Assembly (NCBI GenBank): GCA_903907865.1 | Contig: CAIVPR010000069.1 | Span: 1-42,868 of the forward strand | DNA: 42,868 bases | DNA from: an uncultured Acidobacteriia bacterium | GTDB lineage: Bacteria > Acidobacteriota > Terriglobia > Bryobacterales > Bryobacteraceae | Direction of reading: 5' to 3' | In this document: positions 16,346-27,425 of the stretch, one piece after another | How positions within the stretch are numbered: position 1 is the first letter of the stretch | How the letters are laid out: every line of letters starts with the position of its first letter | Notes under the pieces: generated by a model | Databases searched by the model: none | The model's input: the letters and a program-made list of their open reading frames with translations, nothing else | Told to the model about the DNA's origin: nothing | Program-made: the position numbers and the translations under genes

Positions 16346-17194
16346 CTATCCCAACAGTTCTGCGAGACTCTGCGCATCCAGCAATCGCAAACCGACCGAC
16401 TCGAGTTCCTCCGGCGTCTTCGCCGCAAGCTGCTCGTCAACCGAGTGCGGAATGGTGCCGAAGCGCTTCCGCATCTGGCGAAGTAGGAGGCTCCGTTCCC
16501 CTTCCACAATTCCCGCCGCTTTCCCTTTGGCTGTCCCTTCGGCTATCCCTTTGGCTTGTGCCTCCCGAATCAGCGGCGCGTAGATCTTGTTCTTCATCAA
16601 ATCGACGACAATCGGCATTCTCTCCACCTCCTCCTGAACGGTCCGTTCCAGCCCTCTGAGTCCGGCAAGAATGCTCAGTTGAGCGAGAGCCTCCTCGCGT
16701 CGGGCGTCCTTCAGCCGCCCGATCCGGGAAACGATCTGCGCAACCGCTCCCTTGCGGTCCCGGAGCTTGGCAAGCACCGCAAGTACATTATCTCCCAGAT
16801 CGGGACTGGCGAGAAGTTCCTCGCCGTCCAAATGACGAAAGTCGACGAGTTCATACCGGAAGATCATTTCGCCTTCCTTGAAGGAAGTGCGCATCCGCAT
16901 CGGACCCCGCCCTACAAAGAGCACGATTTGCCGCGGCATGCGGCGATAGCGGCGGCGGACGCCAAGCGCGTATTCCGCCATCCGCGCCGGCATGTCCGGA
17001 TAGTTGGTGCTTTGGAGTTCGATGTGCAGTATCCCGCCGTCCGCCAACTGGCATAGCAGGTCCATTTGCCGGGTCTCCACTTTCAGAGCTTCAACCGGCA
17101 GCCACCGGACAACCTTCCCGCCACCGAGTGCGCGCAAGAGGGCAGCCGACGGCCCTTGAAGCAACAACTTCAAGGTCACGTCGAAGTGCTGCAT
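16346..17194 (-). CDS. Rpn/YhgA-like nuclease family protein with DUF4351-like tail
   Basis: The 282-residue protein has a PD-(D/E)XK-like core typical of recombination-promoting Rpn nucleases. Candidate ligands are Asp45 in RQMDLL and Glu59 in ILHIELQ, with Gln61 where many nucleases have Lys. The middle holds a helical stretch and a Gly-Lys-rich linker (AKGIAEGTAKGKAAG). The C-terminal 60 residues (LLRQMRKRFG to LAELLG) look like a DUF4351 domain. Members of this family are often numerous and mobile in host genomes. It is convergent with the kinase and 62 bp from the phosphoglycerate mutase gene ahead of it on the same strand. Function in DNA recombination is known for a few homologues only. 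Confidence 0.78.
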   Translation of the reverse strand: MQHFDVTLKLLLQGPSAALLRALGGGKVVRWLPVEALKVETRQMDLLCQLADGGILHIELQSTNYPDMPARMAEYALGVRRRYRRMPRQIVLFVGRGPMRMRTSFKEGEMIFRYELVDFRHLDGEELLASPDLGDNVLAVLAKLRDRKGAVAQIVSRIGRLKDARREEALAQLSILAGLRGLERTVQEEVERMPIVVDLMKNKIYAPLIREAQAKGIAEGTAKGKAAGIVEGERSLLLRQMRKRFGTIPHSVDEQLAAKTPEELESVGLRLLDAQSLAELLG

Positions 17195-17256
17195 CGTGTC
17201 TCCATACCGACTTATCGGCAGAGACCGCGCTAAGTTTTAGAGGGAAATCCGTGCCC

Positions 17257-18795
17257 CTACAGAATCCGCAGATCCCGGCCCTTCATCTCGCTCGGCTGCT
17301 TCTCCCCCAGCACCCCCAAAATCGTCGGGGCGATATCCTGCAGGGATCCACCCGGCCTCAGCTTGGGTGCCCCGTCGTCCACAAGGATGAACGGCACCGG
17401 ATTCGTCGTGTGGTACGTGTGCGGCCCCTTGGTGATCGGGTCGATCATGCATTCCGCGTTGCCGTGGTCCGCTGTAATAATCCAGCGACCGTTCTTTTCC
17501 TTCAGCCGCGCCCAAATCCGGCCAAGGCATTCGTCGATCTTCTCGACCGCCTTGATCGTCGGCTCCAGCTTCCCGGAGTGACCCACCATGTCGGCGTTCG
17601 CGAGGTTCATCACGATGACGTCGAAATCCTTCTTGCCCATGGCGTCCAGAACGATCTCCGTCACCCCGTCCGCCGACATTTCCGGCTTCAGGTCGTAGGT
17701 CGCAACTTTGGGCGACGCCACCATCTCCCGCTCCTCGCCGGTGAACGGCTTTTCGATGCCGCCGTTGAAGAAGTACGTCACGTGGGCGTACTTTTCCGTC
17801 TCGGCGATACGCAGGTTCTTCCAGTTCAATTCCTGGCAGACGTAGCCCATGATGTTGATCAGCGGCTCGCGCGTCAGCACGAACGGCACGCCCAGCTTCG
17901 GGTCGTACTCCGTCATCGTCAGGAACTTGAGCTTCTTCGGTGCCTTCGACCGCGAAGGCACTTCGAGCGACTTGCTCGTCAGCGCCTCGGTCATCTCGCG
18001 TCCGCGGTCTGACCGGTAGTTATAGAAGAAGCAGGCGTCCTCGTCGCGGATCAGCCCTATGGGTTCGTTGTTCGCATCGACAATCGTCACCGGTTCGACG
18101 AATTCGTCGGTGATCCCGGCCTCGTACGACCGCAACATCACGTCGACCGGGTCCTGCGACTTCACGCCCGTTCCCAGCACCATCGCGTCGAACGCGCGGT
18201 CGACACGCTCCCAGCGCTTGTCGCGGTCCATCGCGTAATAGCGGCCCGAAACCGTGGCGATCCGGCCCACGCCGATCTCGCGGAGCTTCTGCTGCAACTC
18301 GCGGACGCGGTCCACGCCGCTCTGGGGCGGGGTGTCGCGACCGTCCATGAACGCGTGTACGCAGACATCTGCCACGCCCTCGCGCTTGGCCATCCGCAGA
18401 ATCGCGTAGAGGTGTTCCTGCAGCGAGTGCACGCCGCCATCGCTCAGCAGGCCCATCAGGTGCAGCCGACGCCCTTCGCGGGCGTACGCCATCAGATCCT
18501 TCAGCATCCCGTGGTCATAGATCTCGCCCGACGCGATCATCATGTCGATCCGCGTCACATCCATCTGCAGCACCCGGCCCGCGCCGATGTTCAAGTGGCC
18601 GACCTCGCTGTTGCCCATCTGCCCTTCCGGCAACCCGACGGACGGGCCGGACGTGTACACCAGGGAGCTCGAGAAATCGCGCAGCAGGGCGTCGTAGTTG
18701 GGCTTGCGGGCGAGCGCGATGGCGTTGCCATCCGTCGCCGGGGAGTAACCCCAGCCGTCGAGAATCGTGAGGATCAGTGGCTTGTTGCGGGACAT
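17257..18795 (-). CDS. gpmI: 2,3-bisphosphoglycerate-independent phosphoglycerate mutase
   Basis: The 512-residue enzyme interconverts 3- and 2-phosphoglycerate in glycolysis and gluconeogenesis, using two metal ions and a phosphoserine intermediate. The N-terminal LTILDGWG (metal-binding Asp13) and MGNSEVGH with catalytic Ser63 are diagnostic. FMDGRDTPP and the C-terminal ADHGNAE complete the set. Length equals the family norm of about 510. It lies 76 bp downstream of enolase on the same strand, and the two catalyse consecutive steps, so they probably form a small glycolytic operon. The ATG follows directly in the enolase-gpmI gap. Confidence 0.96.
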   Translation of the reverse strand: MSRNKPLILTILDGWGYSPATDGNAIALARKPNYDALLRDFSSSLVYTSGPSVGLPEGQMGNSEVGHLNIGAGRVLQMDVTRIDMMIASGEIYDHGMLKDLMAYAREGRRLHLMGLLSDGGVHSLQEHLYAILRMAKREGVADVCVHAFMDGRDTPPQSGVDRVRELQQKLREIGVGRIATVSGRYYAMDRDKRWERVDRAFDAMVLGTGVKSQDPVDVMLRSYEAGITDEFVEPVTIVDANNEPIGLIRDEDACFFYNYRSDRGREMTEALTSKSLEVPSRSKAPKKLKFLTMTEYDPKLGVPFVLTREPLINIMGYVCQELNWKNLRIAETEKYAHVTYFFNGGIEKPFTGEEREMVASPKVATYDLKPEMSADGVTEIVLDAMGKKDFDVIVMNLANADMVGHSGKLEPTIKAVEKIDECLGRIWARLKEKNGRWIITADHGNAECMIDPITKGPHTYHTTNPVPFILVDDGAPKLRPGGSLQDIAPTILGVLGEKQPSEMKGRDLRIL

Positions 18796-18871
18796 GTTAT
18801 TTGGGATGGAATCTCGGACTCAAAAGGAATGTGGCGGCCCGTCTCCGATCCGCCACCGGGAAATCAAACGC

Positions 18872-20509
<1,638 letters not shown>

Positions 20510-20595
20510 TCACCTTCATGCGTGAAACCGCCACCGGTTCCTGTTTACAAGATCGGGGGCAGACGATCCCTCGAATCGAAACCAAAGGTCAACCC

Positions 20596-20805
20596 ATGGC
20601 AGCCACCGGACAAATAGCCCAACTACCCACCTTCGCGCCGTTCTGCGACAAATGCGAGTCGAGCGAAATGCGCAAGCTGAAGCGGTCCGCTTATCACCGG
20701 ATCTTCTCCATCCAGCCGTTCCTCTGCAGCCGCTGCAAGCACCAACAGAACGGATTCCGATTTCATTGGACGTTCGTCCAAACTGCTGTTGGCAGCACTC
20801 GCTGA
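20596..20805 (+). CDS. Small zinc-ribbon protein, unknown function
   Basis: The 69-residue ORF contains two CxxC knuckles, C17-x2-C20 (FCDKC) and C44-x2-C47 (LCSRC), separated by 23 residues with a basic stretch MRKLKRSAYHR. This is the layout of a small zinc ribbon. The ATG at 20596 has AAAGG nearby; the frame extends upstream to 20518, but those residues are not ribbon-like. It is divergent from enolase and upstream of the S21 gene with a 345-bp gap. Such proteins often bind nucleic acid or protein; no function can be assigned. Confidence 0.55.
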   Translation: MAATGQIAQLPTFAPFCDKCESSEMRKLKRSAYHRIFSIQPFLCSRCKHQQNGFRFHWTFVQTAVGSTR

Positions 20806-21150
20806 AACACTATTACTCCGAACTGAGAAACTTCGCCGCCGAATTCGGCCGCATGAACCCGGTCCTGGCACTTTTCACACTGCTGGCACTGGTCGACAAT
20901 ATGCACGCGCACTTGCCGCCTCCAGCTCCGAAACGCCACTCCGGCACCGCTAGAAAGTACAATATTCTGGGAGCGGCGGCCTAGCCCGACCCACCGGTTG
21001 CAGTGCATTATGTTGATCGGACGCTCCCGTGGTATCCTTGGATCTTGTGCGGCTTGCGCGTTAGGCGCAGCTGTGCATCGATATCAGCGCCACCGTCGCC
21101 CATCCGGGTTGGCGGGGGACATTCCAGGATCGGGTTGGGGGTGTATTGAA

Positions 21151-21348
21151 TTGGCTGAAGTCAGACTTCAGGACGGGGAAACGTTGGAAAACGCCCTCCG
21201 TCGCTTCAAACGGAAAGTGCAGACGGAAGACATCATCAAGGAAGTCAAGCGTCACTCGTTCTATCTGAAGCCGGGTGAGAAGAAGCGGGTCAAGGCCGCC
21301 CTCGCCCGCAAACGGAACCGGAAAAAGAGTCGCCGGGATCCCGAATAG
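21151..21348 (+). CDS. rpsU: Small ribosomal subunit protein bS21 (TTG start)
   Basis: The 65-residue product matches bS21: AEVRLQDGETLENALRRF, then KRKVQTEDIIKEVKRHSFY and a basic tail LARKRNRKKSRRD. bS21 sits near the mRNA exit of the 30S subunit and affects initiation. The family N-terminus (AEVRL) aligns with a TTG at 21151, with a G-rich ribosome-binding segment (GGTTGGGGG) upstream; no ATG or GTG in frame is close. It ends 23 bp before a strong hairpin terminator shared with the convergent acetate kinase gene. bS21 copies are often duplicated and may be regulated; here it stands alone. Confidence 0.93.
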   Translation: MAEVRLQDGETLENALRRFKRKVQTEDIIKEVKRHSFYLKPGEKKRVKAALARKRNRKKSRRDPE

Positions 21349-21371
21349 ATTGATACAGACCGCAAGGTCAC

Positions 21372-21413
21372 AGGGCCGAATCGGAGCACATCCGGTTCGG
21401 CCCTTTATTTTTT
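21372..21413 (+). terminator. Intrinsic terminator after rpsU
   Basis: AGGGCCGAATCGG and CCGGTTCGGCCCT form a 13-bp stem (one G-T pair) with a 7-base loop, followed by TTATTTTTT. The T tract lies over the TAA stop codon of the convergent acetate kinase gene (21405-21407). Transcripts from the minus strand would also form the hairpin, but just after their stop and without a long T run. Confidence 0.88.
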
Positions 21414-22535
21414 GCCTGCCAGCAGACTTGCCGTTTCACGCGCAATCACCATCTCCTCGCGCGTCGGCACCACCCAGACAGCCACCGGTCCGAAGCCGAT
21501 CCGGCCCTCGCCTTCAACCGCCAGATTCGCCGCCGGGTTGAGCGAGACCCCGAGCCAGTCCAGTCCCGAACAAATGCGCAACCGCACTTCGGGAGAATGT
21601 TCGCCGATACCGCCGGTGAACACCACCGCGTCGGCCCCGTTCATCGCCGCCAGATACGCCCCGATGTACTTCTTCACCCGGTAACAAAACAATGCCACTC
21701 CCAGTTCCGCCCGCAGGTCGCCGTCGCCAACGGCTTTCAGGACGTCCCGCATGTCGTTGGAAACGCCGGAGACGGCCAGCAGGCCGCTTTCGGAGTTCAG
21801 GATCCGCCGCAAATCGTCCACCTGGGTTTGTTTGGTCGACAGCAGGTGCAGGATCGCGCCGGGGTCGATATCCCCGCAACGCGTGCCCATGACGAGGCCT
21901 TCCATAGGGGTGAAGCCCATCGAGGTATCGACCGACCGCCCCCCTTCGACCGCGCAGACCGAGCAGCCGTTGCCCAGATGGCAGGTGATGACGCGCAAGG
22001 TCTCAGGGGATCGCCCAGCCAACTCCGCGTACCGTTGCGAAACGTACTGGTGTGAAATCCCGTGGAATCCGTAACGGCGGATCCCGAGGCGTTCGGGCAC
22101 CGCGTACGCATATGCCTCGGGCGGAAGCGTGTGGTGGAACGACGTGTCGAACACCGCAACCTGCGGCACCTTGGGCATCCGTGCCCGCACCGCCCGGATG
22201 CCCTCCAGGCTGTGGGGATTGTGTAGGGGCGCGATCACGCCAAGTTCGTCAATCGCCTGTTCCACCGCGGCATCCACCAGCACAGGCCCATCGAATCGGC
22301 CGCCGCCATGGACCACACGATGTCCTACGGCATCGACCGCTTGACTGCCGATGGCAGCGAACGCGGTCTCCAACGCCGCCGACATCGATCCGGGCCGATC
22401 CACGGTCCCCCTGGCGAGTTCCGCTCCGCCCGACCAAAGGTTGTACTTGAGCGACGAACTGCCGGCGTTCAGGACCAGCACCGTCGTCGTATGATGGTGC
22501 CCGACACGGGCGCTCACGCAGGATTCCACCGCCAT
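21405..22535 (-). CDS. ackA: Acetate kinase
   Basis: The 376-residue enzyme converts acetyl phosphate and ADP to acetate and ATP. Motifs include [14 protein letters not shown] near the N-terminus, [38 protein letters not shown] and [13 protein letters not shown]. Two starts are plausible: ATG at 22535 with GGAG eight bases upstream, overlapping the phosphoketolase end by 22 bases, or GTG at 22517 overlapping the stop as GTGA. I annotate the ATG. Coupling to phosphoketolase is obvious: phosphoketolase makes acetyl phosphate and this enzyme recovers ATP. The gene is convergent with rpsU and shares its terminator region. Confidence 0.95.
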   Translation of the reverse strand: MAVESCVSARVGHHHTTTVLVLNAGSSSLKYNLWSGGAELARGTVDRPGSMSAALETAFAAIGSQAVDAVGHRVVHGGGRFDGPVLVDAAVEQAIDELGVIAPLHNPHSLEGIRAVRARMPKVPQVAVFDTSFHHTLPPEAYAYAVPERLGIRRYGFHGISHQYVSQRYAELAGRSPETLRVITCHLGNGCSVCAVEGGRSVDTSMGFTPMEGLVMGTRCGDIDPGAILHLLSTKQTQVDDLRRILNSESGLLAVSGVSNDMRDVLKAVGDGDLRAELGVALFCYRVKKYIGAYLAAMNGADAVVFTGGIGEHSPEVRLRICSGLDWLGVSLNPAANLAVEGEGRIGFGPVAVWVVPTREEMVIARETASLLAGKK

Positions 22536-24889
22536 CCCGAAATCTCCGGCATGTCCTCTCCGTGCTCCCGGATGTACCTGGTATGGTCGGCCAGCTTTTC
22601 CTTCAGTTGCTGCCGGGCGTGCGACGCGATGTTCGCCAACCTGGGTACCCGGTCGATCACGTCCATCGCGAGGTGGAACCGGTCGATCTGGTTCAGGACG
22701 CACATATCGAAGGGCGTTGTCGTCGTCCCTTCCTCCTTGTAGCCCCGCACATGCAACTGTTGGTTGGTCCGTCGATAGGTCAAGCGATGGATCAACCAAG
22801 GATAGCCGTGATAGGTGAAAATGATCGGCTTGTCGGCTGTGAACAAGGAGTCGTACTCGCGGTCCGAAATGCCGTGGGGATGTTCGCTGGGCGGCTGCAG
22901 CGTCATCAGGTCCACCACGTTCACCACCCGGATCTTCAGGTCCGGCAGGGCGCGCTTGAGCCAGTCGACCGCGGCGAGGGTCTCCAAGGTTGGGACGTCG
23001 CCGGCACAGGCCATGACGACATCCGGCTCCAACCCGGCGTCGGTACAGGCGAATTCCCAGATTCCGAGTCCGGCGGCGCAGTGCGTCTGCGCCCGCTCCA
23101 TGTCGAGCCATTGGGGTTCCGACTGCTTCCCCGCCACCACGACGTTGACGTAGTTCCGGCTGCGCAGGCAATGGTCCGTCACCGCGAGCAGCGTATTGGC
23201 GTCGGGAGGCAGGTAAACGCGCACAACCTCCGCCTTTTTGTTCATCACGTGGTCGATGAAACCCGGGTCCTGGTGGCTGAAGCCGTTGTGGTCCTGCCGC
23301 CACACGTGCGACGTGAGCAGGTAGTTCAGGGACGCAATGGGCCTACGCCACGGGATGCCGTTGCAGACCTTCAGCCATTTCGCGTGCTGGTTGAACATGG
23401 AGTCCACGATGTGGACGAAGGCCTCGTAGCATGAAAAGAATCCGTGCCGGCCCGTCAGGAGATAGCCTTCCAGCCAACCTTGGCACGTGTGCTCGCTGAG
23501 GATCTCCATCACCCGCCCGTCATTGGCCACATGGTCGTCCTGCGGCACGATCTCCGCCGCCGACATCCGATTGGTGACCTCGAAGACGGCGTTCCAGCGG
23601 TTGGAGTTGGTCTCGTCGGGCGACACGACCCGGAAATTCGCGGGTGCCCCGTCGATCCCGGTCATGTTGAGCTTCATCACGTCGCGGATGAAGGTGCCCA
23701 TCACGCGGGTTGCCTCGGCATCGAGCGCGCCCGGCTTGGGCACTGCCACGGCATAGTCGCGGAAATCGGGCATCACCAGGTCCCGCAGCAAGAGGCCGCC
23801 GTTGGCGTTGGGATTGGCCCCCATCCGGGCCAGGCCGGTCGGCGCGGTGGAGGCATACAGTTCATGCAGCCTTCCGTTTTCGTCGAAGAGCTCCTCTGGA
23901 CGATAGCTCCGCATCCAGGATTCCAACTGTTCCAGCTGTTCCGGCTTGGTGCGCGGCGAATCGAGCGGCACCTGGTGGGCACGGAATGTCCCTTCGACAG
24001 GTTTGCCGCCCACCACTTTCGGCCCGGTCCAACCCTTCGGCGAGCGCAGCACGATCATCGGCCAGGGACTCCGGACCCCGAACCCGTCCCGCCGGGCGTC
24101 GGCCTGGATTGCCCGGATCTCTTCAATGCAGTCATCCAGCGCGGCCGCCATGGCTTGGTGCATCTGGGCGGGGTCGGACCCCTCCACATACCGGCATTTG
24201 TAGCCGTAGCCGGTGAACAGGGCGTTCAACTCTGAGTGTGGAATGCGGGAGAGCACGGTCGGCCCCGCGATTTTGGCCCCGTTCAGGTGCAGGATCGGCA
24301 GTACCGCGCCATCGCGCGCAGGGTTGATGAACTTGTTGCCGTGCCAACCGGTGGCGCATGGACCGGTCTCGGCCTCCCCGTCGCCGACAACGCAGCAGGC
24401 CAGCAGGTCCGGATTGTCGAAGACGGCTCCGAACGCGTGGGGAAGGACGTAGCCCAGTTCCCCGCCCTCGTGGATCGAGCCCGGCGTTTCCGGGGCGTCG
24501 TGGCTGGGGATCCCGCCGGGAAAGGAAAACTGGCGGAACAGCCGCTTCATGCCAGCCTCGTCCTGCGGGATGTTCGGGTAGAACTCCGAGTACGTGCCCT
24601 CCAGATAGGTGTTGGCGACCATTCCGGGTCCCCCGTGGCCGGGTCCGCAGAAATAGACCGCGTTGAGCCCGTACTTCCGGATCGCCCGGTTCATGTGGAC
24701 GTAGATGAAATTAAGGCCCGGCGTGGTACCCCAGTGGCCCAACAGCCGGGGCTTGATGTGCTCCTTGCGGAGCGGTTCCTTGAGCAGCGCGTTGTCCAAG
24801 AGGTAGATTTGGCCCACCGACAGATAGTTCGCGGCGCGCCAATAGCCGTCAATCCGCGCCAACTCGTCGCCGTTCAGAATCTGTGCCAC
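22514..24889 (-). CDS. xfp: Xylulose-5-phosphate/fructose-6-phosphate phosphoketolase (GTG start)
   Basis: The 791-residue ThDP enzyme cleaves xylulose 5-phosphate (and often fructose 6-phosphate) with phosphate to acetyl phosphate and an aldose phosphate. Diagnostic segments are [11 protein letters not shown] (51-61), GPGHGGPGM (82-90), [17 protein letters not shown] (122-138) and the ThDP motif GDGEAETGP (169-177). The GTG at 24889 is chosen because AAAGGAG lies five bases upstream and the product then has the usual length of about 790; the open frame extends further into the USP gene. Overlap with acetate kinase and a 56-bp gap from the USP gene indicate one operon. Specificity between the two sugar phosphates cannot be read. 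Confidence 0.95.
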   Translation of the reverse strand: MAQILNGDELARIDGYWRAANYLSVGQIYLLDNALLKEPLRKEHIKPRLLGHWGTTPGLNFIYVHMNRAIRKYGLNAVYFCGPGHGGPGMVANTYLEGTYSEFYPNIPQDEAGMKRLFRQFSFPGGIPSHDAPETPGSIHEGGELGYVLPHAFGAVFDNPDLLACCVVGDGEAETGPCATGWHGNKFINPARDGAVLPILHLNGAKIAGPTVLSRIPHSELNALFTGYGYKCRYVEGSDPAQMHQAMAAALDDCIEEIRAIQADARRDGFGVRSPWPMIVLRSPKGWTGPKVVGGKPVEGTFRAHQVPLDSPRTKPEQLEQLESWMRSYRPEELFDENGRLHELYASTAPTGLARMGANPNANGGLLLRDLVMPDFRDYAVAVPKPGALDAEATRVMGTFIRDVMKLNMTGIDGAPANFRVVSPDETNSNRWNAVFEVTNRMSAAEIVPQDDHVANDGRVMEILSEHTCQGWLEGYLLTGRHGFFSCYEAFVHIVDSMFNQHAKWLKVCNGIPWRRPIASLNYLLTSHVWRQDHNGFSHQDPGFIDHVMNKKAEVVRVYLPPDANTLLAVTDHCLRSRNYVNVVVAGKQSEPQWLDMERAQTHCAAGLGIWEFACTDAGLEPDVVMACAGDVPTLETLAAVDWLKRALPDLKIRVVNVVDLMTLQPPSEHPHGISDREYDSLFTADKPIIFTYHGYPWLIHRLTYRRTNQQLHVRGYKEEGTTTTPFDMCVLNQIDRFHLAMDVIDRVPRLANIASHARQQLKEKLADHTRYIREHGEDMPEISGWRWNPA

Positions 24890-24945
24890 GAAGTCTCCTT
24901 TAACCTGCACGCCCGATTTGACCTGCACGTCCGATTGCACCGCCA

Positions 24946-25812
24946 CTACCGAATCACTTCCACCGAACATCCCGCATGCATGGCTACGGACTCCGAGACG
25001 CTGCCAATGAGGAAGCGCTCGATGCCGCTGCGCCCGTGCGAGCCGACCACGATCAATCCAGCCCCCCACTCCTGCGCTTCCTCCATGATGAGGCTCTGGG
25101 CGGATTCGACCGGCACCAACACCTTTTCGTCGACGGCAAGTCCCGCATTCCGCAGGGTTTCCGTCGCCCGCTCAACGCCCAGTTCCGCCCGCGACATGGC
25201 ACGGGCGCGCAAATCCGTGGCTTCGGCGCTGTCCATGTAGGCAGGATTGAAGAACTTCAACGACGCCGAGATGGGCTCGACTACGCTGGCCACCAAGAAC
25301 TGCGTGCCTTCACCCCAAGGGCGCGACGCGATTGCGGCGGTGGCCTTTTCGGAATCGGCGGAGCCGTCGGTAGCGACCAAAACGCGGCCGCTGGAGATCG
25401 ACCTGACGATGGCGGTGGAGCAGTGCGCATGCCGAAGCACGCGGCGCGCGGTGGCACCCTTTAGATGGGGCCAGGCCGTACCCTTTCCGGGAGGCCCGAG
25501 CAGGATCAGGTCCACCTTCCACTCGAACGCCCGCGTGACCAGGGTAGAGGCGGGAACGCCCTCGAAGACAAATGGTTTCGCGACCAGTCCGGCACCCCGG
25601 AGTCGCTCCGCAGCCGCTTCCGCCTGCCCCATCCCGTGCGCCAAATGTTTGTCCGCCAAGTCCCGGTCCGCGTCGATGACCCACTCGCTGGGCATTGGCT
25701 CGACCACGGAAACCACGCACACTTCGCTGCCAGCCGGCCACATGCGTCCGGCTGCGTGCGCCAGCAGTTCGTCATTGTTGACGTTGGGGTCCACCGCTAC
25801 CAAAATCTTCAT
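24946..25812 (-). CDS. Tandem universal stress protein (two USP domains)
   Basis: The 288-residue protein has two UspA-type domains. Domain 1 (1-145) starts [11 protein letters not shown] and has a modified nucleotide loop [16 protein letters not shown]. Domain 2 (146-288) starts [13 protein letters not shown] and carries the classical ATP-binding pattern [17 protein letters not shown]. The ATG at 25812 gives the normal domain start; a TTG four codons upstream is possible. USP proteins bind ATP or act in stress and metabolic control. Here it is first in an operon with phosphoketolase and acetate kinase, which suggests a role tied to energy or acetate metabolism. That role is inferred from position only. 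Confidence 0.88.
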   Translation of the reverse strand: MKILVAVDPNVNNDELLAHAAGRMWPAGSEVCVVSVVEPMPSEWVIDADRDLADKHLAHGMGQAEAAAERLRGAGLVAKPFVFEGVPASTLVTRAFEWKVDLILLGPPGKGTAWPHLKGATARRVLRHAHCSTAIVRSISSGRVLVATDGSADSEKATAAIASRPWGEGTQFLVASVVEPISASLKFFNPAYMDSAEATDLRARAMSRAELGVERATETLRNAGLAVDEKVLVPVESAQSLIMEEAQEWGAGLIVVGSHGRSGIERFLIGSVSESVAMHAGCSVEVIR

Positions 25813-25917
25813 GCCTGTGTGCAAGCACGCGGAGGGCCATCACAATCGGCCCAATCCCGGTGTTTGCGGCTCCCGAACTGCGCGATTGGGCGCAGTCCCA
25901 GGGTTTATTCCCCAGGC

Positions 25918-27314
25918 CTATTCCAGTCCCAGCTTCCGCAGGACGGCCAGAAAGCGGGGCTCGGAGCGGATGGGCGCGAAGACGGGGTCCACCTTGACGT
26001 AAAGGACAAAATACGGACGGCTGGTTGCGGCTTTTTCCAATTCGGCGAGGGCTCCGTCCCGGTCCCCCAACACCATGCGCCACACGGCCCGTTCATAGTC
26101 GAAACTCGCAGGGAAGCGGTGTCCGCAAGGACAAACTCCAGCGCCGCCTTGGGGGGTAAGCTCGTGTTGCGGTGGACGTGTTCGTCGCGGACTTCCGGGG
26201 TCCAACCCGACCAGATAGCCATCTCCGCTCCGCGGTCTACAAAGTATTGGGGGTATTCGCGGCGCACCAGGTGGGTCCTCGAACGCCAGTGGTAGGTTGC
26301 CTGGGACTGGGGGTCGGTGGCGATGTTGGCATCGGCCAGTCGGAGTGCTTCATCATATCGTCCGAGGAAGTAGAGGATGGAGACCTTGGAGGCGATCGCG
26401 CTGGTCTCCAACGGTGCAAGGCGCATGGCAGCATCGGCACCTTCCAGCGCTTCGGGCAACTTCCCCAAGGCGGCTTGATACTGGGCGAGCCACACCCGGT
26501 ACAGCCACGCGCGAGGTTCCAGCGAGACTGCATGTTCCAGCAGCGGAACCGCCTCGCGAATCCGGAAATCGCGGTTGCCGACTATGAAACCCAGCACGGC
26601 CACGCACCGTCCGCAGTCGGGATCGCGGCGGACGGCTTCACGCGCCAATTGCTGGAACGTCGAAATCTCACTCCCCGAGACCAGCACCTTCGGCACGGGC
26701 CCCCCGAATCGGGCCGAGGCCTCGGCCAATCCCGCCAGAGCCAGTGCCGAACCCGGATCAAGCGCGAGCGCGTCGCGGAACAGTTCGTTGGCTCGTGCCA
26801 ACCGGGACTCGGAGCCCTTGGTCATCAGCGCGAATCCGTCGCGGCACAGTTCCGCCACCTTTTGCCGTAGCTTCCAGCGCTCGAACGCGAAGCTGGCCGC
26901 GACCATCAAAAGGATAAGCGCCACGGCAAGGGCTGTGGACTTCCGGCGGGCCGAAAGCCCTTGGGCCGTTGCTTCCTTGACAGGTGCGGCAGGGCTCGGT
27001 TTGTCGGCCAAGTCCAGCCGGTATCCCTTGCGGGCCACCGTTACCAATGCCGTGGCGTCCAGCCCGGCCTCGGCCATCGCTTTCCTGGATTCGAAGGCGA
27101 CTTGGTGCAGCGACCCGGCGGAGAGATGCTGCTGGTCTGGCCAGACGGCGGTTCTGATCTCGTCGGCAACCACAATTTCCCCCGGACGGCTGCCGAGGAA
27201 TTCCAGAAACGCGGCCTGCCGAGGGGTCAGCGCAACGGTGCCGGACGGCCCGCGGAGCTCCTTCGTCTCCAGATCGATTCCGCCATTCGCGAGTCGGAGT
27301 GTGGTGTCCGGCAT
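25918..27314 (-). CDS. Winged-helix/TM/TPR regulator with a C-terminal frameshift
   Basis: The N-terminal 100 residues form an OmpR/CadC-type winged-helix DNA-binding domain (ALTPRQAAFLEFL, VTVARKGYRLD). A transmembrane helix lies at about 125-147, then TPR-like repeats (LFRDALALDPGSALALAG and similar). In the starting frame the end of the protein becomes Ser/Pro/Trp-rich after ALEFVLADTAS and runs to 25905. In another frame a convincing end is present: DYERAVWRMVLGDRDGALA to FLAVLRKLGLE, stop at 25918. The switch lies at about 26100-26125 and fits a one-base loss. The coordinates give the restored gene. It may be a real mutation or a sequencing error. CadC-like membrane regulators sense through the periplasmic part; the target here is unknown. 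Confidence 0.75.
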
Positions 27315-27425
27315 CAGGTCTCGATCTACTCTTTATCGCCCGTTCGCCACGGGCGTGTCAACTGGGGACGCTCCAGCGGTTTTGCGACCTTGGATGGTAG
27401 TCCGAAGACGCAAGCGAGCGCTGGA

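Noticed and set aside
20853-20984. Small hydrophobic ORF before rpsU
   Set aside because: No ribosome-binding site and no recognisable feature; could be chance.
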